A stretch of 64,000 nucleotides of DNA from Zetaproteobacteria bacterium CG_4_9_14_3_um_filter_49_83 (GTDB taxonomy: Bacteria > Pseudomonadota > Zetaproteobacteria > Mariprofundales > Mariprofundaceae). The notes beneath the pieces were generated by a model. The model saw nothing but the letters and a program-made list of their open reading frames with translations. It did no database searches and was not told the DNA's origin. The position numbers and the translations under genes were made by a program. Within the stretch, counting starts at the first letter, position 1. Each line of letters starts with the position of its first letter. Shown one piece after another: positions 1-8,715 of this stretch. The stretch covers positions 1-64,000 of the forward strand of contig PFXG01000079.1 in the NCBI GenBank assembly GCA_002791545.1. The letters are read 5' to 3'.

Positions 1-52
1 AATATCAATAATCAACATGAGAAACTGTTGCGGTTAATGGGAAATTGCTATC

Positions 53-361
53 TCAGGTTTTATTCCTGAAATTAAAAGTTATGGGTGCGGAATGTCGGGA
101 AGAAAAGAACATGGCCGTATTTGCACCATCACCGATTTCACCGGGCGTGGTTCCGGTGTAGCCATAATTTTGATTGTCACCATATAAGGTTTCTTCTGTT
201 AAGCCGAGAGTCTGCCGGTCAGAAAGCGCTGCGGCATTTAAAGCCTTGACGCGATAGACTGCAAATTCAGGTATAGCGACGACTGCCAAGATGCCGATAA
301 TAGCAACCACAATCATCAATTCGATGAGCGTGAAGCCGAGTTGATGATCTGTTTGAGTCAT
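53..361 (-). CDS. type IV pilin-like protein (short)
   Basis: Prepilin with the class III signal GFTLIELMIVVAIIGILAVV: a short basic leader, Gly before the cleavage site, Phe+1, Glu+5 and a hydrophobic helix. It would be processed by PilD and assembled into pili or a pseudopilus. I start at 361 rather than the upstream ATG at 373 because GGAGG at 367-371 sits 5 nt before 361. The product is about 102 residues, shorter than usual major pilins (about 140-160), and the C-terminal D-loop cysteines are absent, so the tail may be truncated or frameshifted near the window edge. No pilus assembly genes adjoin. Pilin identity is secure; whether it is functional is not. Confidence 0.8.
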   Translation of the reverse strand: MTQTDHQLGFTLIELMIVVAIIGILAVVAIPEFAVYRVKALNAAALSDRQTLGLTEETLYGDNQNYGYTGTTPGEIGDGANTAMFFSSRHSAPITFNFRNKT

Positions 362-554
362 GTTCGCCTCCATGCATGGCCTTGAGGCAGTGGCGAGTGT
401 ACATGTCTGTGCCCAACGTACATTGCTGCAAATGCTCTTACAATTACGCCTTTTCCAAGGCAGATAAGAGTACCAGTATATTGGTTGATTTTATAAATGG
501 AATGTTTGCAATAAAGCGTAAAGCAAACCACTCTATTTGCGTGAACTGCACCAC

Positions 555-585
555 AAAAAAAGGCGGCTCTTATGGGCCGCCTTTT
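555..585 (-). terminator. bidirectional intrinsic terminator
   Basis: A perfect 10-bp stem (AAAAGGCGGC with its complement) and an 8-nt loop, with an A-run on one side and T-run on the other. It lies just downstream of the small minus-strand gene at 603-818 and should end its transcript. Confidence 0.8.
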
Positions 586-602
586 GAGGGGTTGTATTGC
601 GT

Positions 603-818
603 CTAATTGAAATTCATGCGGTAGTGTATATCCAGCCAGCATTTCGGAAGCGCTTCACCTGATGGAAATATTAAGTCGCCTTTATTTACATCTTCGGAGT
701 CACCAACCTCTTCACCGGCCTGGAAGCGCACAGAGATAGATCCAATGGATGGGTCGAACAACTGGGACACATCCATCACTTCAACCAGATCAGCACTTTT
801 TATTTCTTTCAAGAACAA
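603..818 (-). CDS. small acidic hypothetical protein
   Basis: A 71-residue protein with no recognised domain, rich in Asp/Glu, with no signal peptide or membrane segment. It begins with TTG at 818: AGGAGG at 825-830 is spaced 6 nt from it, and no in-frame ATG is better placed. The strong ribosome site plus the terminator at 555-585 make it a convincing single-gene unit. It contains one Cys and a motif-like stretch LPKCWLDIHYR near the C-terminus. Function unknown. Confidence 0.65.
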   Translation of the reverse strand: MFLKEIKSADLVEVMDVSQLFDPSIGSISVRFQAGEEVGDSEDVNKGDLIFPSGEALPKCWLDIHYRMNFN

Positions 819-971
819 ATGATACCTCCTTGTATGATTTAAAGTAGTTTAGCATAGAAAGGTTTTTTTTGGCTATGGTTAATGTCATCTGACACTGAAA
901 TTTATCTATTGACCTTGGTCCTCATCGAATCAATCAGGCTGCTGGCATCAGTCGCTGCAAAGAGTTTAAGT

Positions 972-1415
972 TCAGGTGTGAGGACATTTCCAGTCTTTCA
1001 GGCCATAGGCTGAACAGTCACATTCAAAGGCACAGTCGGTATCAGGCAAGGTTCCTTGTTGTTCACAAGATTTCAATTTAAGGATGATTTTTTCGATGTC
1101 TCGTGGGTAATACGGTTTCTTCAGATAAAAACAGGCACGGTTTTTGAAGGGATGATCAATATCCGGACGGCCGGAAATGACGACGAACCTTTGATCAGGA
1201 TATGACTCGAGAATTGCCTCAATCATTTCATAGCCACCCAGCTTGAACATCATGAGATCAGTAAAAATTGCTGTTGGTCTTTCGTAGTCGGAGCTTGTTA
1301 AATATTCAATATAGTCCATGGCAGATGAAAAGTGCCTCGACTTTTCATTGAAAAGGTTAATGATTTTAGCGGTGTTTTTTCCGCTGATCAGATTGTCATC
1401 TACAACATGAAACAT
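972..1415 (-). CDS. orphan response-regulator receiver protein with Cys-rich tail
   Basis: A single receiver domain: an acidic pair (VVDD) at the N-terminus, the phospho-acceptor Asp in FTDLMM, and the conserved Lys in LKKPYYP. After about residue 120 there is no DNA-binding output domain, only a short tail with five Cys (SCEQQG, then CAFECDC and WKCPH), reminiscent of a small metal-binding knuckle. No histidine kinase is adjacent; the nearest is at 14880. Start chosen at ATG 1415; a GTG at 1421 is also possible and neither has a strong ribosome site. Likely a stand-alone receiver acting by protein contact (inference). Confidence 0.75.
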   Translation of the reverse strand: MFHVVDDNLISGKNTAKIINLFNEKSRHFSSAMDYIEYLTSSDYERPTAIFTDLMMFKLGGYEMIEAILESYPDQRFVVISGRPDIDHPFKNRACFYLKKPYYPRDIEKIILKLKSCEQQGTLPDTDCAFECDCSAYGLKDWKCPHT

Positions 1416-1547
1416 GACCACACAGAGTAGTTTTTAGTCAGGGCGAGTCAACATTAACATTTTTTAACAGCCTGCGCGGTCGCTATCTTGGCAAAAGAGT
1501 TTGGCTAATGAACCGGTCATGTCCGATAAGCTCTCGGAGGTGAATGC

Positions 1548-2315
1548 TTAGTTCTGCCCATGAGCAATTTCGCGAAGTGTCGGGACATCAAGTCCAGCGG
1601 CATCGGCCTGGGTTATAGCTCGCGTCAGCCTTGCCGGGGCACTACGGCCCATGCAGCTATGCTCTGGATCACCATCAAAGGCTTCCAGTATTCCAGTGAT
1701 GAGACACTCACGTGGAAGTTCTACGCCCGCCAGAACCTGCTGAATATCCATCACATCTGACACTACTGAACGAGCAAAGTTTTCATGCCTGGACCAGAGT
1801 TCAAAAACGGTGCCGCCGGTTTTTAGACCGGCAATATTAGTGGCGATGATGTAGACATTCTTGCGTAGCAGTTCATAAGTCATTTCATCGAGCGTCTTCA
1901 CTTCGTGCGCAGGAATCGCCAGCGAAGCCAGTGCACCGATCAGCAGTGAAGCCTTCGGCCCCCAAGCTGGAGAGGAAATCAGCGGTTTGGAATCCATACC
2001 CTTTTTCTTTTCGAACCAGATGGAAATAATGGTCGGATAGGAAAACGGGTGTTGCTGCCAGTCGGCAGGCAGCAGTTCGTTCTGCAGCAGGGCGACGCGG
2101 TCATGCCAGCGCTGCGGCACTGATTTGAGCACCGATTGAAGTGTTATTTCACCTACAGCGATCAGCACGAGTTCCGGGTCGGGGGTGGTTTGTGCAACTT
2201 CATCAGGGTTTGCTGAGCTTGTGATAGGAACCACGGTATAGCCTAATCGAAGAAACCCGCGAGCAAACACGCTGCCCATTTCACCCAAGCCCCAAATTAC
2301 CACTGTTTTTGCCAT
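1548..2315 (-). CDS. NAD(P)-binding dehydrogenase-like protein
   Basis: The N-terminus has a Rossmann dinucleotide-binding motif (VVIWGLGEMGSVFARG, a GxGxxG variant), followed by an all-helical second half with KNVYIIATNIAG, reminiscent of the ketopantoate reductase or 6-phosphogluconate dehydrogenase superfamily. About 255 residues. I prefer ATG 2315 because GGGAG abuts the upstream ATG at 2321 but is 6 nt from 2315. The substrate cannot be named from sequence. It is followed by trxC on the same strand with a gap of about 100 nt upstream. Superfamily is fairly secure, reaction unknown. Confidence 0.65.
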   Translation of the reverse strand: MAKTVVIWGLGEMGSVFARGFLRLGYTVVPITSSANPDEVAQTTPDPELVLIAVGEITLQSVLKSVPQRWHDRVALLQNELLPADWQQHPFSYPTIISIWFEKKKGMDSKPLISSPAWGPKASLLIGALASLAIPAHEVKTLDEMTYELLRKNVYIIATNIAGLKTGGTVFELWSRHENFARSVVSDVMDIQQVLAGVELPRECLITGILEAFDGDPEHSCMGRSAPARLTRAITQADAAGLDVPTLREIAHGQN

Positions 2316-2420
2316 CGCCATCTCCCTGGATATTTATCTGTTTGCCTATGCTCTGAAGTCTCAACGGCTGAAAAACCTAACGGGCTTAGAGGTAATAAAA
2401 ACCCGACCAATGCACTGGTT

Positions 2421-2852
2421 TTAAGCGGATGTCACCCAGCGTTTGAGTGAAGCGGCATCAAGTGAACCGGATTGGCGGCTGACTTCCCGACCCTGCCGGA
2501 ACACGGCCAGTGTCGGGATGCTGCGAATAGCAAAGCGTGCAGCCAACGCTTGTTGTTGTTCTGTGTTCACCTTGGCAAATCTGAAACTACTTTTCAGTTC
2601 CCTTGCCACTTTTTCGAATGTGGGAGCCATCATTTTACATGGGCCACACCACGGAGCCCAGAAGTCCACCACGACGGGCAAATCATTGTTGGTGATGAAT
2701 TTGTCGAACCCTTGCTGCTCGAGCGATGTGACGCGCCCATCCAGAAGCGCTTGTTTGCACTTGCCGCAATTTGCGGTCATTGCAAGCTTATCAGCAGCGA
2801 GGCGATTAACTGCGCTGCATTGCGCGCAAACGATATGAATATTCTCGGCCAT
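2421..2852 (-). CDS. trxC: thioredoxin 2
   Basis: A cytoplasmic protein-disulfide reductase of the TrxC type. The N-terminal zinc ribbon is visible as CAQC and CGKC (residues 9-35), followed by a thioredoxin fold with the active site WCGPC and the cis-Pro motif SIPTLAVF. At 143 residues it matches TrxC and is longer than TrxA. AAGGAG lies 7 nt before the ATG. In other proteobacteria trxC is linked to oxidative stress. It is transcribed alone on the minus strand downstream of the radical SAM gene. Identification is firm. Confidence 0.92.
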   Translation of the reverse strand: MAENIHIVCAQCSAVNRLAADKLAMTANCGKCKQALLDGRVTSLEQQGFDKFITNNDLPVVVDFWAPWCGPCKMMAPTFEKVARELKSSFRFAKVNTEQQQALAARFAIRSIPTLAVFRQGREVSRQSGSLDAASLKRWVTSA

Positions 2853-2926
2853 GGGAGATCTCCTTTAAAGCGACACTTTTCAGTTTATAGAGGTTGTCAG
2901 TTGATTATTAAAGGTGGTTGGGTTGT

Positions 2927-4456
2927 TTATGTATGTCGAATCTGTCTCTTATTGAAGACTGATGCACGTTGGGTGGATAGGTCAGGCTTGGCATGGGCAT
3001 AGGGTTTGAGAAAGTTCGGGATTTTCCGGCCCTCCAGTTTCAATAAATCTGCCAGCAAGGTAGCTGCCAGTGGCGCGGCTTCATGTTCTTGTTTGAGCAG
3101 GTATTGAAAAAGAAGTTCAGCCAGACGCTCCAGTGAAATTTTCCAGGTGCTTTGAGTTTGAGCGTAAATCCAGACGGAAAAGGCATGAAAGGCCTGAAAG
3201 ACATCGCCATCCGGCCAGAGCAGGGGCAGGCTTTGTTTGAAATTACCACTGTTGTAGAATAAATCCCAGAAACGGGCAAAACGTTTCATGCGCTGAATGT
3301 CATCAAAACTGAGCAGATCATTTTTCAGGATGTCGTATGGCGGCTTATCGCTATAAACCATGCCAAATGCCGCATCGTGGCGTACCAGCGAAGTGCCGGA
3401 AAGTTTTTTCAGGATGCCAATCTGAATTTCAGAATTCGTCATGGCACACAGACGATTCAGGTTTTCACCGAAACTGGCAAGTGACTCCCCCGGCAATCCG
3501 ACAATCAGATCAAGGTGCATATGTGCCGCTGTTTCATGGGCCAAAAAACTGATGTTTTGTTTTATCTTTGCAAGTTTCAGGTTGCGGTGGATGTTGCTGG
3601 CAACTTCGGGGTTAAGTGTCTGGATGCCGACCTCCAATTGCAGCGAGGCTGACGGAAATTGTGCGATGCGCGCTTTCAACGCCTCCGGAAAATGATCGGG
3701 GATCACCTCGAAATGTACAAAGCATGGACCATCGGGACTGGCGCATTTTTGCAGAAAGAAATCGAGCAGGCGACTGGCGACTTTGATGTTGAGGTTAAAT
3801 GTTCGGTCGATAAATTTGAAGCTGCGTACACCGCGTTGCCAAAGCGTTTCCAATGCATGCAAAATAATTTCAATATCGAAATGACGCACTTTTTCATCGA
3901 TAGATGACAAGCAAAATTCACACTGGAATGGGCAGCCACGTGATGCCTCAATATAAATATACCGATGGGCAACATCGTCATCCGAGTAATAGGTGTAAGG
4001 TAATTTGATGGCGAGCAAATCTGCCGGGGAAGCCTGAATGATGCGCGTGTTTGGCCGGAGCCCGCCCAGCAAAGCCTTACAAAGATCATGGAAGGCGGTA
4101 TCACCTTCCCCCTGAATAATGAAATCAGCAGCTTCAAAGTTGACTCGCATCGGTGAATAGCTGACCTCAGGTCCCCCCAGAATAACCATCGTCTCCGGTG
4201 ACACCTTTTTGATGGTGGCAAGAAGTTCGGCACACTCCAGCGCATTCCAGATGTACACGCCAAGGCCGATGATGGCCGGACGGCATGCCAGCAGTTTTTC
4301 GGCGACATCCTGAATGTTGTCGTTAATGGTAAATTCCCGGATGCAAGTCCGGCTTTCAAGTTCCTCCATATTGGCCAGAAGATATCGCAGACCGATGGCA
4401 CTGTGGGTGTAGCGCGCATTGAGAGTGCTCAGAATGATGTTGGCGGATGTGTTCAA
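2927..4456 (-). CDS. B12-binding-domain radical SAM protein (DUF4080 type)
   Basis: A 509-residue radical SAM enzyme. Residues about 1-130 look like the cobalamin-binding Rossmann domain (STLNARYTHSAIGLRYLLAN, GLGVYIWNALE, ILGGPEVSY). The radical SAM Fe-S motif CPFQCEFC (CxxxCxxC) follows near residue 175, and DUF4080-like sequence fills the C-terminus. Substrate unknown for this group. The start is TTG at 4456; no in-frame ATG precedes the conserved beginning, and the AAGGAA upstream is farther than usual. It sits 18 nt downstream of the ABC permease on the same strand and may be read through from the export operon, though a functional link is not implied. Confidence 0.85.
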   Translation of the reverse strand: MNTSANIILSTLNARYTHSAIGLRYLLANMEELESRTCIREFTINDNIQDVAEKLLACRPAIIGLGVYIWNALECAELLATIKKVSPETMVILGGPEVSYSPMRVNFEAADFIIQGEGDTAFHDLCKALLGGLRPNTRIIQASPADLLAIKLPYTYYSDDDVAHRYIYIEASRGCPFQCEFCLSSIDEKVRHFDIEIILHALETLWQRGVRSFKFIDRTFNLNIKVASRLLDFFLQKCASPDGPCFVHFEVIPDHFPEALKARIAQFPSASLQLEVGIQTLNPEVASNIHRNLKLAKIKQNISFLAHETAAHMHLDLIVGLPGESLASFGENLNRLCAMTNSEIQIGILKKLSGTSLVRHDAAFGMVYSDKPPYDILKNDLLSFDDIQRMKRFARFWDLFYNSGNFKQSLPLLWPDGDVFQAFHAFSVWIYAQTQSTWKISLERLAELLFQYLLKQEHEAAPLAATLLADLLKLEGRKIPNFLKPYAHAKPDLSTQRASVFNKRQIRHT

Positions 4457-4474
4457 TTGTGTTTCAAAGATTCC

Positions 4475-5596
4475 TTAATCCAGTGTGCGACGGTAACGCA
4501 TTGCACCGATTGTAATGGCTGCAACAAAGAACAGTAGAATCGGCCACAGTTCGGGCAATACATCGAGCCATCCGGATTCTTTGAGCAGAATGCCGCGAAC
4601 CATACGCAGAAAATGGGTCAGAGGTAAGACTTCGCCAATCCATTGCGCCCATTCCGGCATGCCGCGAAAGGGAAACATGAAGCCTGAAAGCAGGATAGAT
4701 GGTAAAAAGAAAAAGAAACTCATTTGCATGGCCTGCATCTGATTTTTGGACAGCGTTGAGAAGGTGATGCCCATACTGAGATTGGCAGCGATAAATGGCA
4801 GCATCAGCGTCAGCACCAGCCATATGCTTCCTCGGATAGGTACATGAAACAGATACACCGCCGCCAGCAAAATCAGGAACACCTGTACATAGCCGACGAG
4901 AATATACGGAATAAGTTTCCCGGCCATCACTTCCAGCGGTTGAACAGGTGTAACCAGCAAATATTCCATGGTACCTTTTTCATGTTCGCGGGTAATCGCC
5001 ACGGCTGTCACCAGTACCATCGTCATGGTCAGAATCACGCCCATCAGGCCGGGCACGATATTGTACTGGCTGATGCCTTCGGGATTGTAGCGACGATGAA
5101 TGGTGATGCCGAACGGTGGCCCGGTGGAAGGGTTCGCCTGTTGCAACTCGGGTAGATTGATGACGGGAAACTGGGCGATAGCCGACAATGCATTTCCGGC
5201 AGCCACCGGGTCTGTGGCATCGGCTTCAATGAGGATGGAGGGATGTTCTCCGCGCATGATTTTTTCACTGAAGCGGGGCGGGAAGGCTACAATAAACTGT
5301 ACCTTGCCTGTTTGCAGCAAATGATCCGCTTCACTGTGCGATACCTGACCAGGTAAAAAACGAAAATATCCGCTATGCTCGATGGCTTGCAGAATGCTCC
5401 GGCTGGCCGCTGATGATTCATGCACCACCACTGCGGTGGGCAGGTTTTTGGGGTCGGTATTAATGGCGTAGCCGAATAAAGTCAGCTGGATAACCGGTAT
5501 ACCAATCATGATGGCAAAGGTCATACGATCACGACGCATCTGAATGAATTCCTTGGAGACCATGGCCAGCGTTCGGCGTAAAGACCAGCGGTTCAT
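4475..5596 (-). CDS. ABC-2 type transporter permease
   Basis: The membrane subunit of an ABC-2 exporter resembling YhhJ/YbhR. It has one N-terminal transmembrane segment (about 25-45), a large periplasmic region (about 45-175), then five hydrophobic helices in the C-terminal half, including MGVILTMTMVLVTAVAITREHEKGT, whose RE-EKGT signature is typical of these permeases. At 373 residues it is normal size. Its start overlaps the ATPase gene by 4 bp, and with the HlyD-like lipoprotein upstream it forms a three-gene exporter. The substrate is unknown; related systems export drugs or lipophilic compounds. Confidence 0.9.
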   Translation of the reverse strand: MNRWSLRRTLAMVSKEFIQMRRDRMTFAIMIGIPVIQLTLFGYAINTDPKNLPTAVVVHESSAASRSILQAIEHSGYFRFLPGQVSHSEADHLLQTGKVQFIVAFPPRFSEKIMRGEHPSILIEADATDPVAAGNALSAIAQFPVINLPELQQANPSTGPPFGITIHRRYNPEGISQYNIVPGLMGVILTMTMVLVTAVAITREHEKGTMEYLLVTPVQPLEVMAGKLIPYILVGYVQVFLILLAAVYLFHVPIRGSIWLVLTLMLPFIAANLSMGITFSTLSKNQMQAMQMSFFFFLPSILLSGFMFPFRGMPEWAQWIGEVLPLTHFLRMVRGILLKESGWLDVLPELWPILLFFVAAITIGAMRYRRTLD

Positions 5597-6492
5597 GTGA
5601 CGCTCCGTGATAAATGCAGAAACACTTCCTCAAGTCTTGGTGCGATGGCTTCGACGGCTGCATCGGGCGCAATGATTGAAGCGGCGTCATACAGGGCTTT
5701 TTGATGTGGGCCGGTGAGATAAACACCGGAAGTTGTTTGCGCCGCGTACTGAACACCGGCATGAAATTTAGCCTGTTGAAGTACATCGTGTCCCGCTTTG
5801 GCGATGCGCAGGGCGCTCAGGCCGGAGTCGGCAATCACTTCGGCGGGTGTGCCCGAAGTCAACAATTTGCCTTTCAGAATATAGGCCATACGGTGACAAT
5901 ATTGTTCTACTTCATCGAGGTAATGGGTGCTGATCATGGCTGTCATGCCACGGGCAGTTTCGGCTTGCATGACTTCCCAGAAAAAACTGCGTGCTTCCGG
6001 ATCGACACCGCTGGTGGGTTCATCCAGCAGCAGCAGGCTGGGCTCGTGCAGCAGGCCGCAGGCCAGCGACAGGCGCTGTTTCCAGCCGCCGGAAAGTTGC
6101 CCGGCAAGCCGGTCGATATATGGCGCAAGATCAAAGCGTTCGATAATGTCCTGTTTGCGTCTTTTTGCGTTGGCGACGTCATAGACACGAAGCACGAAGT
6201 TGAGGTTTTCCGACACATTTAAATCATCGTAGAGGCTGAAATGCTGCGACATGTAACCAATGCGCGGACGAATGGCCGATTGCTCGTTGCGCACATCAAA
6301 ATTCAGACAGCGACCTTCACCCGTGTCCGGTGTCAGCAGGCCGCAGAGCATGCGCATGGTGGTTGTTTTGCCGCTGCCGTTGGGTCCCAGAAAAGCAAAA
6401 ATTTCACCTTCCCGTATTTCAAGGTCGAGATGCTGAACGGCTGGCTTACCGGCGAAGGACTTGCCCAGACCACGCACCTCAATGGCGTTCAT
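5593..6492 (-). CDS. ABC transporter ATP-binding protein
   Basis: The nucleotide-binding subunit of the adjacent ABC-2 exporter. Visible motifs: Walker A GPNGSGKTTT (about residue 36), signature LSGGWKQRL, Walker B LLLLDEPTSG and the switch His in STHYLDEVE. At 299 residues it includes the short C-terminal extension of DrrA/CcmA-like ATPases. It overlaps both neighbours by 4 bp, indicating translational coupling with the permease and the adaptor. Confidence 0.93.
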   Translation of the reverse strand: MNAIEVRGLGKSFAGKPAVQHLDLEIREGEIFAFLGPNGSGKTTTMRMLCGLLTPDTGEGRCLNFDVRNEQSAIRPRIGYMSQHFSLYDDLNVSENLNFVLRVYDVANAKRRKQDIIERFDLAPYIDRLAGQLSGGWKQRLSLACGLLHEPSLLLLDEPTSGVDPEARSFFWEVMQAETARGMTAMISTHYLDEVEQYCHRMAYILKGKLLTSGTPAEVIADSGLSALRIAKAGHDVLQQAKFHAGVQYAAQTTSGVYLTGPHQKALYDAASIIAPDAAVEAIAPRLEEVFLHLSRSVT

Positions 6493-7316
6493 GGCAAAAG
6501 CACATCCACAGGCTGTCCGGGATGCAGGCCATTGTGATGGTTTCCCAGCAAGCGGGCTTCAACGCGATATACCAGTTTGCTGCGCACATCTTCGGAATAA
6601 ATGATCGGTGGTGCGAATTCTGCTTCGTCCGCAATAAAGCTGACTTTGGCTTCGATTTGTTCGGTGATGCCATCAATCAGGCATTGAACCGTTTGCCCGA
6701 TGATAAGGCTGCTACGTTCATTCTCGGGCACATAAAAGCGTAGCTTCAGCCCGTCATCCGGCAACAGACGAAGCACTGGTTTTCCGGCCGGCACCCATTC
6801 ACCGGCTTCAAAGAAGACATCCTCGATGCTTGCCGCAACCGGTGCTTGCAGCCGCTTTTGTTGTAATGCCCAATCCACTTGCGCCATGCGGGCATCGATG
6901 GCGCGGCTATTGGCTTGTAATGCGTGGAGTGCTGCTTCGGCTTTCTCGACGGCGAGGCGCGCCTGATCCCGTTGATTGGTGCTGGCAAATTGTTTGTCGT
7001 TCATTTTTTGCAGACGGTAGAGCTCCAGCTGACTCAGTTTCAAGCTGGCCGAGGCCGCTTGCTGGTTGGCCAGGTTGGCTTCACTCTCAGCTTGCAGTTG
7101 CGGGATTTGCAAGGCTTCGGGTTGCTCATCCAGCATAAAAAGCTCTGCATCAGGGTCTGCATGTGAACCACGTGTTGCAATGCTGAGCAGTCGACCTGAA
7201 ACCTGTGTGGCGATATCAATGTAATCCGCTTCAAGATAACCATGTAGCTTTGGCTCAGGTGTAGCCTGACAAGCGGCAAGCAGAGCAAGCAGCAGAAGCA
7301 ATCGTATGACATTCAT
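6489..7316 (-). CDS. HlyD-family membrane fusion lipoprotein
   Basis: A periplasmic adaptor for the ABC exporter encoded downstream. Starting at ATG 7316 gives a lipoprotein signal ending in LLAAC, so I reject the upstream in-frame start at 7346, which would add a charged leader before the signal. It has biotinyl-lipoyl halves (YIDIATQVSGRLL and LQAPVAASIEDVFFEAGEWVPAGKPVL) flanking an alpha-helical hairpin of about residues 60-140. It follows the TolC-like gene after about 50 nt, which suggests it can use that outer membrane channel. Confidence 0.87.
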   Translation of the reverse strand: MNVIRLLLLLALLAACQATPEPKLHGYLEADYIDIATQVSGRLLSIATRGSHADPDAELFMLDEQPEALQIPQLQAESEANLANQQAASASLKLSQLELYRLQKMNDKQFASTNQRDQARLAVEKAEAALHALQANSRAIDARMAQVDWALQQKRLQAPVAASIEDVFFEAGEWVPAGKPVLRLLPDDGLKLRFYVPENERSSLIIGQTVQCLIDGITEQIEAKVSFIADEAEFAPPIIYSEDVRSKLVYRVEARLLGNHHNGLHPGQPVDVLLP

Positions 7317-7368
7317 GCCTTTAGTGTGGCTTATTCGGGTGCGCATCGCCAGTTCAAATCCTCTTTGT

Positions 7369-8715
7369 CTATTGCAAGGGTAAATGTATGGCTTCCAGTT
7401 TTCCTATGCTGGCAGCCAGTTGTAAACGAGCCAGCATGGTTGCGCTGTTGGCCAGTGCCAGATCACGTTTGGCACCAGCCAGCCTGCTTTCGGCATCGAG
7501 TACCTGCACGATGGTTGAAAGACCGACTTCAAAACTGGACTGGGCGGCACGGCTCGATTTTTGCGCGGCCTTAACAGCAGCCGATAGTGCCTCTACCCGT
7601 GCCTGAGCCGTATTCAGGCTGAGTGAAGCTTCGCGAGCGCTAAGTTCAGCTTCGCGACGGGCTTCATCCAGACGATACGCGGATTCGGTTTTTAGCTGTT
7701 CGGATTTGCGCCGCTGCGCCCATGTGCCGCCACCGGCATAAACCGGAATATCGACCTGAATACCGATCATCTCATCACGACGAACTGAACCGGCCCCGAA
7801 GAGTCCGTTGCTGCTGTCATCATGCGTCATACCGGCCACAAAATCGACAGATGGCAGGGCCGTTCCAAGTGAGCGGGAAACTTCGTGGTCAGCAATGCGG
7901 TAAAGAAGCTGCGCCAGCTTTACGCCCGGCGCATCGGCCATGGCTTGCTCCCTATAGTTTTCCTCCCAATCGCTTGGCGCAGGCATCACCGGCGAAGGCA
8001 GGGTTTCCGGTAGTGGCGGATGCTCGGCACCGATCAGCGAATCCAGACGCGCTTCGCAGAGGGAAAGATTGTTTTGTTCGTTGAGCAGTTCTGCTCTGGC
8101 CAGTTCCGCCCGGCTCTCTGCTTCCAGTTTATCTGTTACGGTGCCAAGTCCGGCATCGAGTCGGGCGGCACTCATCTCAGCCATGCGTTTCAGTGCATCG
8201 TATTGAGCCTGAGTCGCCTGAAAGGTGATATGTGCCGCGACCGCATTGGCAAAGCGGTTGGCAACTTCCAGCATCAGAGCTTGCCGGGCCAGTTGCAACG
8301 CGACCTCAGCCGCTTCATCGGCCAGTTTTCCCTGCTCCCAGCCGTGCCAGCGGTCCAGCCTGAACAGGGGTTGAACCAGCTGAATGGCGAAATTCGTATC
8401 GTTGTAACTCAGGCGGTTGGGTAGCGGGATTTTAAGCGGCCTGTCATAAGTGTATCGCTGCATGATATGGCTATATGAAGCGCTGGCTTTGATGTAGGGA
8501 AGTAACCAGGCACGCGCCATCAGCACATCTTCACGTGATGCTTCACGTTTGGATTCCTCAGCCAGATAGGCAGGGGCATGGGCAAAGGCACGCGTTAGTG
8601 CCTGCTCCAGAGAAAGTGTTTCAGCCGATGTCGTGGCCGCTGATGCCGTAGTGACTGTGCTCAGGGCCATCAGCAGGCCGAGAGTTTGCATAAAAAAAAG
8701 TCGGATGATGTTCAT
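7369..8715 (-). CDS. TolC-family outer membrane efflux protein
   Basis: An outer membrane factor of 448 residues with a signal peptide (cleavage near TTASAAT) and two long repeated helical regions typical of the OEP family. Ala/Glu/Leu-rich coiled-coil stretches lie at about 60-210 and 280-430. It forms the trimeric exit duct for tripartite pumps. It overlaps the RND gene by 4 bp upstream and is followed by the HlyD/ABC exporter, so a single channel could serve both an RND and an ABC pump (inference). Confidence 0.9.
   Translation of the reverse strand: MNIIRLFFMQTLGLLMALSTVTTASAATTSAETLSLEQALTRAFAHAPAYLAEESKREASREDVLMARAWLLPYIKASASYSHIMQRYTYDRPLKIPLPNRLSYNDTNFAIQLVQPLFRLDRWHGWEQGKLADEAAEVALQLARQALMLEVANRFANAVAAHITFQATQAQYDALKRMAEMSAARLDAGLGTVTDKLEAESRAELARAELLNEQNNLSLCEARLDSLIGAEHPPLPETLPSPVMPAPSDWEENYREQAMADAPGVKLAQLLYRIADHEVSRSLGTALPSVDFVAGMTHDDSSNGLFGAGSVRRDEMIGIQVDIPVYAGGGTWAQRRKSEQLKTESAYRLDEARREAELSAREASLSLNTAQARVEALSAAVKAAQKSSRAAQSSFEVGLSTIVQVLDAESRLAGAKRDLALANSATMLARLQLAASIGKLEAIHLPLQ

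Noticed and set aside
390-440. Possible sigma-54 promoter upstream of the pilin
   Set aside because: A GGGCAC element is present, but no TTGC element at the needed spacing.
7340-7365. A stretch resembling a tRNA T-loop (AGTTCAAATCC)
   Set aside because: No matching acceptor, D or anticodon stems around it; it lies between two overlapping-type genes.
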